Shown here: in pieces, positions 23,801 to 32,580 of the stretch
Position numbering within the stretch: the stretch's first letter is position 1
Layout of the letters: every line of letters starts with the position of its first letter
Assembly: GCA_026018925.1 (NCBI GenBank)
Contig: JAKSZU010000016.1
Coordinates: 53,650,496-53,714,495 of the forward strand
DNA from: Tupaia tana
Lineage: Eukaryota; Chordata; Mammalia; Scandentia; Tupaiidae
Direction of reading: 5' to 3'
Length of the DNA: 64,000 nucleotides
Notes under the pieces: generated by a model
Told to the model about the DNA's origin: nothing
What the model saw: the letters and a program-made list of their open reading frames with translations, nothing else
Database searches by the model: none
Translations under genes and position numbers: made by a program

Positions 23801-25992
23801 AATGGGAAAAGATGACCAGGTCAGCTGGTGCTATGGTGGTTAAGGCAACTAGAACTATTGGTCAACTTAACTATTCAGGTACCCGAACCTGGCAGCCTGA
23901 AAAATACACCAGGTGCTTGAGTGCCCAAAATCATGAAGGATGAGATGGAGAAGGGATTGGGATTACAGCGTGACTATCCCCAACGAGGGGAAGCTTTCTC
24001 ACTTTCCCTCCTTTTCTCTGTGTCTGTCTCTCTCTGGAGAGTACACATACCCTTCAGCAAAAACAAAAACAGACCAGCAGGTGGTGTGGAGGTTAAGGTG
24101 CTGGATCCCACATGGCCATCTCCCTGGTTAGAGTCCCAGACCTGGTGGCTTGAAAATCACGCCAGACACAAGTGTGTTTATGCCCAAAGTCCCAAGAGAA
24201 TGGAAGAGAAGGGACCGTGGCACAGCCATTCTCCCAGGGAAGGTGATTTCTCACTTTTCCTCTCTGTGTGTCTCTCTCTAGCGAGTATGCACACCCTATG
24301 GCAAAAAATCTAAATTAAAAAGACAAGACTATCAGTCAGCCCCATGGCTTAGTGATTATAGGAGCCGGATTCTATATGGCCGACCATGATTCAAATCTCA
24401 GCCCCAGAGACTTGAAAAACACAGCAGGGTGTGTGCACCTGTACCCCAAATGCTAACAGGATAGAGAAATGGAGAAGGGACTGCAAGACTGCAACATAAC
24501 CATGCCCCCAGTGGGATATTTTCTCCCCTTCCTTTCTCTCTCTCTGGTGAGCACACATTCTTCTGGTAAATTAAAAAAAGAAAAGCAGACCATTAAAATC
24601 ATCTCACCCTACACTGCTGCTTGAAGTGCTTCATTGTATTTCAAGAAAACCTAAGTTCAGATACACTATCATTGTTTTCTTTTTTATTTCATTATTTTTC
24701 TTTTTTTTGGAGAGGTTTTCGCTATAGGGCGCGTGCACTCGCCAGAAACGCAGAGAGAGACAGAAAGCGAGAAATCACCCCCCAGGAGGATGGCCATGCT
24801 GCAATCCCTTCTCCTCTATTCTCCCCTCAGGATCTTGGGCACGCATACACACGCGCCCAGTGTGAGTTTAAGCCACCAGGTCCAGGACTCAAACCGCGGT
24901 TGGCTACATGGGAGGGAGTCCAGCAACTTAGCCATTACGCTAACTGCTGGTCCCATTGTTTTCTTTTTTTAAATGATAGAGTGCACATGTGTGTGAGAAG
25001 AGTGGCGGAGGGAGACAGAGAAAGCACCCGCGGCAGGGCCCATCACACTGGGACACCCTTTCCACAGCCCTCTCACTGCTCAGGATCCTGAGCTAAAAAG
25101 GGAATTGTAACACACGCTGCTGCACGGATAAACCCTGAGGACATTAGGATGAGTGAAATAAGCCAGTCAAATACTGCCTGACTACACTCACATAAGGTAC
25201 TTAAAGTAATTCAATTCATGGAAAAATAAAGCAGAACAGTGGCTGCCACAGGCTAGGGAAGGGGAAATGGGGAGCTGTTTAATGGGCATGAGAATATATT
25301 TAACATTACTGATGTATATGCTTACACAGGGTTAAGATGGCAAATGTTTTTATTTTTTTCTTGTATGGGTGTTCGTCTAGTGTTTTAGACATGGCCCTGC
25401 TACGTTGCGATCCTTCTGCCTTAGCCTCCCAGGGGGCTAAGACCACAGGTGTGCACCACCATGCTCAGCTCTAAGACAGTGAATTTTGGGGCCAGCAGCT
25501 GGCATGGTGGTATAAGGCACTGGATTCCCACATGGTCAACCACAGTTTGAGTCCTGGACCTGGTGGCTTAAAAGTCACACCAGGCACCATGTGTGTGGAT
25601 GCCCAAAATCCTGAGAGGAGAATGAAGAAGGGATTGCAATGTAGTCATCCCCTGGGGAGGGGTTGTGTGATTTCTCGCTTTCCCTCTGTCTGTCTCTCTG
25701 GTAAGTATACACCTCCTATAGCAAAAGCCTAAAACAATAATAATACTTTTTTTAAAAATTATTTATTTAAGGCGCCTGCAGTTCGTGTGGTGGGTAAGGG
25801 CGCTAGACTCCTACATGGGCAATCGTGGTTCAAGTCCTAGACCTGGCGGCTTGCTTTCTCACTTTCTCTCTCTCTGTCCCTCTCTGGTCAAATTAAAATA
25901 AGTAAATAAAGTTAAATAAAATAATTCTTTAAAAAAGTATTTAATTTTGTTATTTAATTTGCTATAGAGCACATGTTCTACTAGAGAGAAAC

Positions 25993-26029
<37 letters not shown>

Positions 26030-29000
26030 CCAAGTCCAGGACTTGAACTGTGGTTCGCTATGCGTGAGTCTAGTGACTTGGCCACTCCGTCACCCGCTGG
26101 CCCTGATAATAATACATTTTTTTTAATTTCCAGAAAAAAAAAAAAGTAAACCAAGTCAAATGCTCACATGCCGCATTGACAAGCAAACAATTTCCATGCT
26201 CTTTCACTAGGAAGGATTAGAAGAAAACACCCAACTGGCAAGTCAAGCTCCAAGTTAAAAAATGTAAAACAGGGGCCAGCAGGTGGCATGGTAGTTAAAG
26301 GCACTGGACTCCCACCTGGCTGACCATGGTTTGAGTCCTGGACCTGGTGGTTTGCTTGCTTTATCTCTGTCTCACTCTGGTCAAATTAAAAATAATGATA
26401 AAATAAAGGAAATAATTTTTTAAAAAAAGAAAGGTAAAACACACCACCGTTCAGTCCCAACTCCCAGACATACCTGTCATTTGAAGCATTGAGTTCCAGA
26501 ACAGCATCCTTGAGTGCTGGGCCCAGGAGGGCTCGTGCCAAACACAGGATACTTGTAGTCTTACCGGTTCCTGGGGGGCCCTAGGAATGAGACCTCCAGT
26601 AAGTGACCACCAGAATGGCCTCCACGTAGCTCCTGCTTTACTGCTCACCATGGTTTGCACTAACCCTCCCAACCCCGTTGCCTCCACCCCACAGCACTTG
26701 GTCAATCCATACAGCAACTCACCAGAGGCCTCCCGCCTAACTGGAGTGGCACGTTTCCCTCAGCCGAGGGGAACGATATAAGCCTATCCATGCACAGGGA
26801 CGCCCGTGAGCGCACAGGGGAACGACACCAAGAGGACCGACAGGACAGGACTGAGCACTTACAGCAATGATGATATTGGGCACGTTCCCTTCTCTTGCAA
26901 AGACCTGAGGGAAAGACGTTCATTCAACCTGGTTAATCTGTACGCCTTAGGGGTGGAACCTCCCAGCCACACAGGCTCCTCAGTCAACATGGCTACGCAT
27001 TTCTCCACATGGGTACCCTGGGGGACGAGGCCCTCATCATGTTCAAACTGAACTCATCACGCTCCCCTACAAACCGAAGGTTCCCTATGCTCCTTCTTCC
27101 ATGAACTGACAGACCCAGAGGACCAGAAGCCATCATCCTCTGTAGCCTGCCTTCTCCCTCACCCACGTGGAACCTCGATTATAAGAGCAGAGCCACTCTT
27201 CTCCTTTGTCTCCGGATCCTGCTTCTCTTCAGCCCCACTACCACGTCCATTATACATCTCTGCCTAGCTGAAAACCTTGGATGACTCCGCCGCGCTCACT
27301 GTGAAGCCCAAATTCCTTTTTTTAAAAAAGAATATTTTTAAATCTTATTTAACTTTATTTATTTATTTATTCATTTATTTGTTTGTTTGTTTGTTTGTTT
27401 TAATTTGACCAGAGAGGGGCAGGGAGGGAGAGAGAGAAAGAGAGAAAGGAAGAAAGTGAGAAAGCAAGCCGCCAGGTCTGGGACTCAAACCATGGTCAGC
27501 CATGTGGGAATCCAGCATTCCAACCACACCACCTGCCGGCCCCCCAAATTCCTTTTCTTTAAAATTTAACTTTACTGGGCCAGCTGGTGTGGAGTGGCTC
27601 ACTAAGGCCAGGGATAAGGGTGGGACAGAGAGAATCCACCCTAAAGCCCGTCTGCCTAAGTCTCAAGTACTTACAATCTGTTCTAGGTAAGAACAGCTTT
27701 TTTGTTTTTAAAGGATTATCTTTTAAAAAAATAAAGAAAATTTGATAAAGACATTATGTTGCCTCCAAAACCTAAGGTATTTATTATGTGTCCACTACAG
27801 ACAAAGTTTGCCACCCCAGCTTTAGAGGAACACAAAACAACTCCTGAGAGCCCCTCTTCAATAAGCCAGTCCTGTGAATAACTGATACTACCCAGTATAG
27901 CTCCAGTCTTCCCCAAACTACATGCATCCTGACCCCACAAGTCTTCTGGATTCTGGGCTCGTGGCTCTCCTTCCCATCACTTTCTTGGGAAAGTCTGTGA
28001 AGTCTTTGTCCTTGTCAAAGCCACAATAAAGACACTGGATCATCTTTAAGATGTCACTCTTTGGAACCAGCAGATGGTGTTAATAGTTACATTACTGGAT
28101 TCCCACAACGTTGATCCCAGTTAGTCCTGGACCCAGTGGCCTGAAACTCACACCAGGTGTGTGTGCGTGTGTGCCCAAAATCCTGAGAGGAGAATGGAGA
28201 AGGCATGGTATCCCCCCTGGGGGGTGATTTCTCGCTTTCTGTCTGTCTTTCCAGTGAGCACATGCGCCCTATAGCAAAAATCTTTCTTTTTTTAAGAATT
28301 ATTTTATTCGACTATTTATTTTAATTTGAGTAGAGAAGGACAGAGTAAGGGGGGGGGAGGGTAAAGGTGAGAAAGGAAGCTGCCAGGTCCAGGACTCGAA
28401 CCGTGGTTATATGGGAGTCCAATGCCCTTAACCATGACACCACCTACCTGCCCACAAAAATCTATCTTAAAAAAAAAAAAAAACGTCACTCACCTCGAGT
28501 CTGCTCACAGTGTCTTCATTCCCAACAATTTCATTCAGCTTTACTGGCCTGTATTTTTCAACCCTGTTTTTAAAGAAAATGCAAAGAAAAATGTTGATAG
28601 AGCGTCTTCACACTACCCAAAAGAAAGCACTTAACGACAACCATAAGAGCTTGCTCAGAACATTAAACATTCAATAAAAATATGTGCCAATTAGTTGCAG
28701 GTTTAAATTTAATGAGGCGCCCAAGTGCCATTTGAAAGTTAAGTGCATGAGAATCGTATACCTAAAGCCTCAGAGAAACACCTGTTGTTGTTGGCCAAGA
28801 GCCAGAGCAGGCCATCTGGAGCAAAGTGACACTGCCACAACATTGCCTGCCTGTCACAACAGAAGTCCAGCACACACAGCACTGGCATCATCTGGGCTAA
28901 CAGACACGGGTGCAACCAAGCCCCTTTCTCCTCCCTTACCTGCCTGTTCCTGCAGACCTGAGCCAAGCGCACAGCAGGGCTGGCTAGACGAAACCACAGT

Positions 29001-31759
29001 CCATCCTACAGCCCTATTAGGCTGTTAGAGTGGAGAGCCTAGTGGCCTAGTCAGATCAATAGTTCTCTCTTTGAAATTAATGAGCAAGAGCGCTAGCAGG
29101 CGGGGTGGTGGTTAAGGGCACTGGACTTCCCCTGGCCAAGTGTGGTTCGAGTCCCAGATCTGGCAGCTTGCTTTCTCACTCTTCCTCTCTCTCTCATCCT
29201 GTCCTTCTCTGATCAAATTAAAATAGATAAGTAAACAAATAAATAAAGTTAAATAAAAAATAATTCTAGGGACCAGCAGTTAGCGTAACGGCTATGTCGC
29301 TGAACTCCCATGTAGCAAACCGCGGTTCGAGTCCCAGACCCGGTGGCTTAAACTCACGCTGGGCGCGTGTGCCAGGAGGGATGGCCACGCTGCAATCCCT
29401 TCTCCTCCATTCTCCTCCTGGGACCTTGGTCACACACTCACATGTGCTCGGCATGAGTTTCAAGCCGCCAGGTCAGGAACTCAAACTGTGGTCAGTCATG
29501 TGAGAGTCTAGCGCCTCAACCACCAAGCTACCTGCTGGCCTCCGGACTCCAGGTCTTTGCTCAAACAACACCAGAGCTTCATCAGAGGCCTTCCCTGACC
29601 ACCATAGTTGTTGACATGACTTTTTCACCACAGCACCTGTGACCACCTATTACAAGGGGGGAGGTCTTCATGGAAAATAAACACTATGAAAAAAGACTAT
29701 ATAGATTTCAAACATTTTAAACCATAATAAACTCATACTTTAATTCCATTATTCCACAAACTTTTGGAAGTCTATTTATTTCTTCCCCAAGGAAGAGAGA
29801 GAAAACACTCTCAACAGCGTTTTTGACGCTGTGATCCACCCCCAACCTCGGCCAGCAGGGATCACAGGCACACCATGCCCATTTTACTCAGGAAGAACCC
29901 AGACCTGAACCTGGAACTTCCCATGTGGGTCAGCTTCAGTGGTACATCTTTTACTGCTAGGTCACCATCTGTACTTGCCCAACACAAACTTTTGTAAGTC
30001 CGTACATACACAGCACATCTACTTGTTTTTTGTTTTTTGGTTTTTTTTGTTTTGTTTTTTTGAGAGAGATTTTTGCTATAGGGTTCGAGCACTTGCTGAA
30101 AAGACAGAAAGTGAGAAATCGGCCCCCAGGGAGTTTAGCCACACAGCAGTCCTTTCTCCTCCATTCTCCTCTCGGGATTTTGGTCATGCACACAACATGC
30201 CCGGTGTGTTTTAAGCCGCCAGGTTCAGGACTCAAAACACAGTCAGCAATATGGGAGTCCAGTGCCTTAACCACTATGCCACCTGCTGACCCCTGCTTGC
30301 TCATTGTTTTACTTTGTCTTTTCTTTTTTATTAAATTAATTTTTTATTTATATATTTTTATTATTATTCATACATTAAATTGCTATACATCATTTAGATT
30401 GTGAAGAGACTTTACCCAGCATAATATATACCTCAGTCCAGCCCAGTGAGACCACCATAGACATCCTCATCAACAGATTATAACCCTTATCTGTGTCTTA
30501 CAAGTGTCTTACCTCTCCATTTTCTCCCCAAATTTCCTATGCTATTCCCCTCCCACACTCTTTCCACTTTGTTTCTAATGTCCATTACAATTTTTTAAAA
30601 ATAATTATTTAATTTTATTTATTCATTAATTTATTTTTTTATTGATCTTTTTTTGGAGAGGTTTTTGCTATAGGGTGCATGCGCTCGCCAGAAAGACAGA
30701 GATAGATAGAAAGCGAGAAATCACCCCCCAGGGGGAATGGCCATGCCACAATTCCTTCTCCTCCATTCTCCTCTTGGGATCTTGGGCATGCACACGCACA
30801 CACCTGGCATAAGTTTAAGCCACCTGTCCGGGACTCAAACCGTGGTCAACTATATGGGAGTTCAGCAACATAGCCATTACGCCAACCGTTGGTCCCGCCA
30901 TTACAATTTTTAATACATTTATGTTCTCAAGTCTTTCAGTCTCTACCATAGAGTGCAGACAGTTGGTATATGTTAAGTGGAGACATACAATGTCTCTCTT
31001 TCATAGCCTGACTTGCTTCACTCAGCAACAAATCTTCCATATTCATTCACTTTCTATCAAATTCCAGGGCCTCAGTTGTTTTTTATGGCTGAATAGTATT
31101 CCATGCAGTATTATGTGCCACAATTTTTCAATCCATTCATTTGTTTGTGGACATTTGGGTTGGTTCCATTACTTTGTTTTTTCCAACCGAACATAAGCTT
31201 CATGACAACACAGGGTTGGTTTGCTTAACTAAAGCATCTCAAGGATTTAGAACAGAAAAACAATGCAAGTCACACAGATAATTTAAAGTTTTTTGCAGCC
31301 ACATTAAAAGGTACTTTTTTAAAAAGGAACTCAATTTTAGTTTTACTGAGCTTAATATATAGTCGTTTTCAATATGTAATCAATATACAAGATGACATTT
31401 TAAGAAATACTAAATCAGAGTAGGTGGTCATGGTGGTAAGGCCTTACTGTCAAGAGCACCTCGCTCTTAGGTTCAGACCGGTCACCCTCGACCTCTGGTA
31501 GGCTGGGCGACTCGCGGGCCTCGACCTCTCCAAACAGGACGCCCCCAACGCCACCCGGCCTCCTGCTCCCCTCCGGAGCCCCCGCCCCCCGAGCAAAGCC
31601 CGCCCCTCGCCCACCCTCCCGTCCGAGTGCGCCCGGTGTTTACGGTCTGGGCCCTCACCACGGCAGCTCGTAGTGGCTGGCACTGCCAGGGACCTTGCTG
31701 GGGACAGGGTCCTGGATCCCGCTCTCTCCCGCGCTGCTGCAGCCGGCCTGCTCCTCCAT
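9819..31759 (-). CDS. RFC2: RFC2, replication factor C subunit 2 (RFC40), complete, 11 coding exons
   Basis: RFC2 is a small AAA+ subunit of the nuclear clamp loader RFC1-5, which opens PCNA and loads it at primer-template junctions. It also serves in the Rad17, Ctf18 and Elg1 loaders (family knowledge). Joined exons give 1053 nt, 350 codons plus stop, against 354 aa in human. Visible motifs: ELPWVEKYRP at about 31-40, Walker A GPPGTGKT at 72-79, Walker B IIILDEAD at 133-140, sensor-1 Asn in ACNAS near 168, and the RFC-family SRC motif at 179-181 with its trans-acting arginine finger. The C-terminal collar domain is complete and ends KTMAPVAS. The start is the first ATG in the CpG island, context aaggATGg. 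The N-terminal 30 residues are the only poorly conserved part. All acceptors are AG and donors GT; no frameshift or stop. Introns carry many SINEs, most as intact insertions. Confidence 0.97.
10248..10498 (+). mobile_element. Old A SINE inside L1
   Basis: Begins ggctggctccatgacacagtgg; body ends near catgtgccctctggc. L1 sequence resumes after it with aacaacctaattaaaaaatgg. Confidence 0.7.
11075..11262 (+). mobile_element. Family C SINE variant inside L1
   Basis: Head cacatggtggcacaatggtaacgc, body with gagcatgccaggtatgccc, tail cataaataaataagctt. The L1 word ggctaagt is present on both sides of the whole 11075-11832 block. Confidence 0.6.
11270..11790 (+). mobile_element. Old A SINE split by younger copy
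   Basis: Head 11270-11364 and body about 11625-11790. Split at cttgaaaaacacactg, with aaaaacactg repeated after the insert. Confidence 0.75.
11366..11620 (+). mobile_element. Family A SINE, nested
   Basis: Full head and body, inserted in the old A element at 11270-11790. Confidence 0.85.
11795..11834. repeat. (CA)n microsatellite
   Basis: About 20 uninterrupted CA units at the end of the old A copy. Confidence 0.97.
12299..12412 (-). CDS. RFC2: RFC2 exon 10
   Basis: 114 nt (38 codons), acceptor ttgtctag, donor gtcagt. Encodes [20 protein letters not shown] then [18 protein letters not shown], part of the collar. Confidence 0.97.
12692..12938 (-). mobile_element. Family A SINE
   Basis: Preceded by ttgttgttgttg and a T-run; head ends ccacctgctggcccc. 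Confidence 0.8.
12939..13784. other. RFC2 intron 9 stretch with a 64-bp tandem duplication
   Basis: No exon or SINE seen. Holds a short (GGGCAA)n run near 13343-13370 and two adjoining 64-bp copies at 13391-13454 and 13455-13518. Confidence 0.7.
13391..13518. repeat. Two-copy 64-bp tandem repeat
   Basis: Both units start ccttgaagctcaccac and differ at roughly a fifth of positions. The second contains tgacctgaggtca, two opposed nuclear-receptor half sites. Confidence 0.85.
13785..14027 (-). mobile_element. Family A SINE
   Basis: T-run at left, head ending gccatctgctggtcccc. About 220 bp from RFC2 exon 9. Confidence 0.8.
14245..14325 (-). CDS. RFC2: RFC2 exon 9
   Basis: 81 nt (27 codons), acceptor attctcag, donor gttagc. 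Encodes [20 protein letters not shown] then NIDEAYK. Confidence 0.97.
14449..14680 (+). mobile_element. Family C SINE
   Basis: Best family C copy: ggggccagacagtggtgcag at the head and catggaagaaataagtgaat before an A-run. Confidence 0.8.
14848..15010 (+). mobile_element. Family B SINE
   Basis: Flanked by aaaactgggaggtcc and aaaactggaggtcc, a near-perfect target duplication. Confidence 0.85.
15036..15288 (+). mobile_element. Family A SINE
   Basis: Head gagaccagcagttggtgtaa, end gccctatagcaaaaatc, then (CAAA)n tail. Confidence 0.85.
15289..16356. other. RFC2 intron 8 sequence
   Basis: No SINE or exon recognised between the family A copy and RFC2 exon 8; GC-moderate and apparently unique. Confidence 0.5.
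16357..16422 (-). CDS. RFC2: RFC2 exon 8
   Basis: 66 nt (22 codons), acceptor cctcag, donor gtacag. Encodes [20 protein letters not shown] then FK. Confidence 0.97.
16601..16758 (-). CDS. RFC2: RFC2 exon 7 (SRC motif)
   Basis: 158 nt, acceptor ctcgtcag, donor gtgcgc. Encodes [20 protein letters not shown] followed by [19 protein letters not shown] and [15 protein letters not shown]. Asn and Gln replace Arg and Pro in the human IEKERVPYTD stretch. Confidence 0.96.
16759..17749. other. RFC2 intron 6 sequence next to exon 7
   Basis: No repeat family recognised. Pyrimidine-rich around 17220-17560; reading frames here are short and unlike any family I know. Confidence 0.5.
17750..17888 (-). mobile_element. 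Family B SINE
   Basis: taagaattatttattttatt tail at left, head ending ccatctgccggcccc. Confidence 0.8.
17912..18154 (-). mobile_element. Old A SINE
   Basis: aaggcgtgtgtgcccactgg at left; head ends ccactggctggccca. Strongly diverged. Confidence 0.65.
18155..18998. other. RFC2 intron 6 sequence
   Basis: No exon or young repeat. cctggcacagggcaggcgc near 18830 resembles the end of an old MIR/L2-type repeat. Confidence 0.4.
18999..19257 (-). mobile_element. Family A SINE
   Basis: gctatagggtacatgcgctcgcc at left after T and G runs; head ends caactgctggtccc. Confidence 0.85.
19258..20258. other. RFC2 intron 6 sequence with a small MITE-like hairpin
   Basis: No exon seen. 20171-20247 contains ggtcatccaaaaagtcatgg opposed by ggcttttctgacaact, see findings. 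Confidence 0.45.
20259..20492 (+). mobile_element. Old A SINE
   Basis: Head ctggccgaatggttaaggg is close to a Ser/Leu tRNA D-arm; end gcacacatgccctctgg. Confidence 0.65.
20605..20745 (+). repeat. MIR-like relic
   Basis: gtggctctgggcaaactactcaa...cttcagttttctccttcctaatgtgaagctaataaaa follows the MIR core in order. Confidence 0.65.
20777..20932 (+). mobile_element. Family B SINE
   Basis: aaaacatcatggta on the left and aaaacacatcctggta on the right mark a slightly decayed target duplication. Confidence 0.85.
21052..21275 (+). mobile_element. Family C SINE
   Basis: ggggccagatggtggcacag head, gagcatgtgcttgcccatg in the body, aaataaatgaataaactt tail. Confidence 0.75.
21462..21545 (+). mobile_element. 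SINE head fragment (A/B type)
   Basis: agccagcaggtggcacagagg through tcctggacctggagg; no body follows. Ends 60 bp before RFC2 exon 6. Confidence 0.6.
21603..21703 (-). CDS. RFC2: RFC2 exon 6 (sensor 1)
   Basis: 101 nt, acceptor cttctcag, donor gtgagt. Encodes (S)[20 protein letters not shown] then [13 protein letters not shown]. Confidence 0.97.
21947..22112 (+). mobile_element. Family B SINE
   Basis: gaaattcacaaa flanks both ends. Confidence 0.88.
22237..22408 (+). mobile_element. Family B SINE
   Basis: gactggtaggtggtatggtgg head, tail ending taattctttaaagaaa. Confidence 0.82.
22423..22612 (+). mobile_element. Family B SINE
   Basis: Head ggggcccacaggtggtgtgg, long CT/CA stretch, tail aaatgaaataattctttaaa. 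Directly downstream of the previous B tail and 160 bp from RFC2 exon 5. Confidence 0.8.
22775..22876 (-). CDS. RFC2: RFC2 exon 5 (Walker B)
   Basis: 102 nt, acceptor gtttcag, donor gtaaag. Encodes (R)[25 protein letters not shown] and IIILDEAD. Confidence 0.97.
23106..23340 (+). mobile_element. Old A SINE
   Basis: Flanked by aaactcacttta and aaactcgcttta. Confidence 0.8.
23410..23632 (-). mobile_element. Old A SINE
   Basis: gttatagggcgcgtgtgctcac at left, head near gacatctggctcgctc. Confidence 0.7.
23820..24070 (+). mobile_element. Old A SINE
   Basis: Head aggtcagctggtgctatgg; body with gtgcccaaaatcatgaagg. Confidence 0.7.
24073..24320 (+). mobile_element. Old A SINE
   Basis: Starts agaccagcaggtggtgtgg right after the A-rich tail of the preceding copy, same orientation. 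Confidence 0.8.
24337..24575 (+). mobile_element. Old A SINE
   Basis: Third in a row. Head tcagccccatggcttagtg; end tggtgagcacacattcttctgg. Confidence 0.65.
24703..24954 (-). mobile_element. Family A SINE
   Basis: Flanked by cattatttttctttttt and cattgttttctttttt; carries a small ggagg duplication in the head. Confidence 0.82.
24968..25092 (-). mobile_element. Old A SINE fragment
   Basis: agtgcacatgtgtgtgagaag...gggagacagagaaagcaccc; lacks the head. Confidence 0.5.
25100..25345 (+). mobile_element. L1 3' end relic
   Basis: aggatgagtgaaataagccag followed by acagtggctgccacaggct matches the conserved L1 3' region. Confidence 0.7.
25378..25472 (-). mobile_element. 7SL-derived (Alu/B1-like) fragment
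   Basis: ccttctgccttagcctcccagg then ccacaggtgtgcaccaccatgc is the antisense of the Alu/B1 left-monomer segment. About four in five positions match over 58 bases by eye. Truncated on both sides. Confidence 0.65.
25489..25735 (+). mobile_element. Family A SINE
   Basis: Head ggggccagcagctggcatgg, end acctcctatagcaaaagcc. Confidence 0.8.
25771..25940 (+). mobile_element. Family B SINE
   Basis: Head ggcgcctgcagttcgtgtgg, tail ataattctttaaaaaag. Confidence 0.8.
25960..26104 (-). mobile_element. A/B intermediate SINE
   Basis: gctatagagcacatgttctac end joined to a (GA)n tract and the head without the GC-rich A body. Confidence 0.65.
26275..26432 (+). mobile_element. Family B SINE
   Basis: Head ggggccagcaggtggcatgg; ends 40 bp from RFC2 exon 4. 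Confidence 0.85.
26474..26580 (-). CDS. RFC2: RFC2 exon 4 (Walker A)
   Basis: 107 nt, acceptor attcctag, donor gtatgt. Begins exactly at the P-loop GPPGTGKT and continues [19 protein letters not shown] to LELNASND. Confidence 0.97.
26863..26904 (-). CDS. RFC2: RFC2 exon 3
   Basis: 42 nt, acceptor ccctcag, donor gtaagt. Encodes [14 protein letters not shown], the strand leading into the Walker A loop. Confidence 0.97.
27322..27544 (-). mobile_element. Family B SINE with expanded tail
   Basis: ccaaattccttttt flanks both ends. Tail includes (TTTG)n and (TTTA)n. Confidence 0.88.
28062..28460 (+). mobile_element. Old A SINE followed by inverted family B copy
   Basis: Plus-strand A at 28062-28286; minus-strand B at 28292-28456 with head ccacctacctgccc. 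caaaaatcttt and caaaaatctat flank the B copy. Ends 35 bp from RFC2 exon 2. Confidence 0.75.
28494..28563 (-). CDS. RFC2: RFC2 exon 2
   Basis: 70 nt, acceptor ttttaaaaacag-like, donor gtgagt. Encodes [20 protein letters not shown] then RLE, identical to human as I recall it. Confidence 0.97.
29090..29266 (+). mobile_element. Family B SINE
   Basis: Head gcgctagcaggcggggtgg, tail aaaaaataattcta running into the next copy. Confidence 0.82.
29269..29542. mobile_element. Head-to-head composite of two family A SINEs
   Basis: 29269-29375 is the plus-strand head, which stops at gcgcgtgtgc. From about 29374 the sequence is minus-strand A, from the mid-body ccaggagggatggcc out to the head ending ctgctggcc. 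No poly(A) on either part. Confidence 0.8.
29546..29650 (-). repeat. L2-like relic
   Basis: ggtctttgctcaaacaacacc...aggccttccctgaccacc matches the common antisense L2 3' segment. Confidence 0.5.
29661..29771. mobile_element. Short MITE-like element, copy 1
   Basis: Opens ggtcttcatggaaaataa and closes ccacaaacttttggaagtc, imperfect terminal inverted repeats; shares ataaactcatacttta with the copy at 45541-45674. Confidence 0.6.
29772..29970 (-). mobile_element. Family C SINE
   Basis: atttatttcttccccaaggaag at left, then caccatgcccattttactc and a decayed head. Confidence 0.5.
30048..30292 (-). mobile_element. Old A SINE
   Basis: gctatagggttcgagcacttgc at left, head ccacctgctgacccc. Confidence 0.78.
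30355..31190 (-). mobile_element. L1 3' end, interrupted
   Basis: tttatggctgaatagtattcc near 31081, with flanking tccattcatttgtttgtgg, is antisense L1 3' sequence. Left part 30360-30594; a minus-strand family A copy at 30640-30897 and AT-rich B-tail-like sequence split it. tccattacaattttt recurs after the insert. Confidence 0.8.
30640..30897 (-). mobile_element. Family A SINE inside L1
   Basis: gctatagggtgcatgcgctcgcc at left, head ending aaccgttggtccc. Confidence 0.85.
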
Positions 31760-32170
31760 CCTTAGGCCTCCTCTTCCCGCCGCCCCGGGCCCCGCCCCGT
31801 GACGCCATCACGTAAGCCCCGCCCCTGACTCTCGGGAGACGCCGGGCGCGAGCGGAAGTCGCGTGTCTGCCCTTTTCCGCGCCTAAGTACAGGGCCGGTC
31901 GCTAGATGCTGTTGCCACGAGAGACCTGGCGTCCCGCTCGGGATTAAGGGGAAGGCGGGATCCCACGGTGTCCTCTTCCGAGGAGGCAGATCGCTCTCGG
32001 AACTGACGTTTGTGTGATTTGTCTGGGAGAGCCTCTCCGCGATGAGCGTGCCCTAGCGGGCCAGAAGGAGCGAGGCTCCGCGGCCGCTGCTGCCCCAACT
32101 CTGGCTCCCGGCGCGCGGACGCGGGCGCCACCGCCGTCGGCCACTCCTGGGCGGTGAGAGGCCGGGCCCA
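31480..32170. promoter_or_regulatory. CpG island over the RFC2 start, TATA-less promoter
   Basis: A run dense in CG with GC boxes (ccgccccg near 31792, gccccgcccc near 31816), no TATA box, a CRE-like half site TGACG at 31800-31804 next to a reverse half site in atcacgtaa, and an ETS-like gcggaagt near 31853. It covers coding exon 1 and reaches about 400 bp upstream. This is the usual layout of a housekeeping promoter; the start site itself cannot be fixed from sequence. Confidence 0.8.
31659..31759 (-). CDS. RFC2: RFC2 coding exon 1 with start codon
   Basis: 101 nt. Starts [20 protein letters not shown] and ends at ...HYELP plus two bases of Trp; donor gtgagg. Purine at -3 and G at +4 make a good initiation context. 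Confidence 0.94.
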
Positions 32171-32412
32171 GATTTCGGGATCGCTCTGAATGGCCCCGTG
32201 AGCAGCTCCTATGGGGAGCTCCTAGGCCCGAGGCATGCGTGGTGCCTGGTGTTTATGATCAGGGAATTCTCAGTCTGCTACGAGATGGGAATTTCCCGCC
32301 CTGTACACTCACCGCCCCATTTTGCAACAGTGGGAACTGAAACTGCCCTTCTGTCACATAAGGCTCAGTTTTTATACATAAAAATAGACACTTCTTATTC
32401 ACAAATACTTCT

Positions 32413-32566
32413 TTAAAAGAAAATTATTTTATTTAACTTTATTTATTTCAATATGACCAGAGCGGGACAGAGAGAGGGAAAGTGAGAAAGCAAGCCACCA
32501 GGTCTGGGATTTGAATCCCGCTCGGCAATGTGGAGTCTAACGCCCTTAATCACCATGCCACCTACA
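32413..32566 (-). mobile_element. Family B SINE
   Basis: First SINE upstream of the RFC2 CpG island; tail aaaattattttatttaac. Confidence 0.8.
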
Positions 32567-32580
32567 AGTGCTTTGAGCAT

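Noticed and set aside
31944..32144. Minus-strand frame in the CpG island upstream of RFC2
   Set aside because: Long frames are expected in CpG-rich DNA, and RFC2's own start with matching protein lies downstream.
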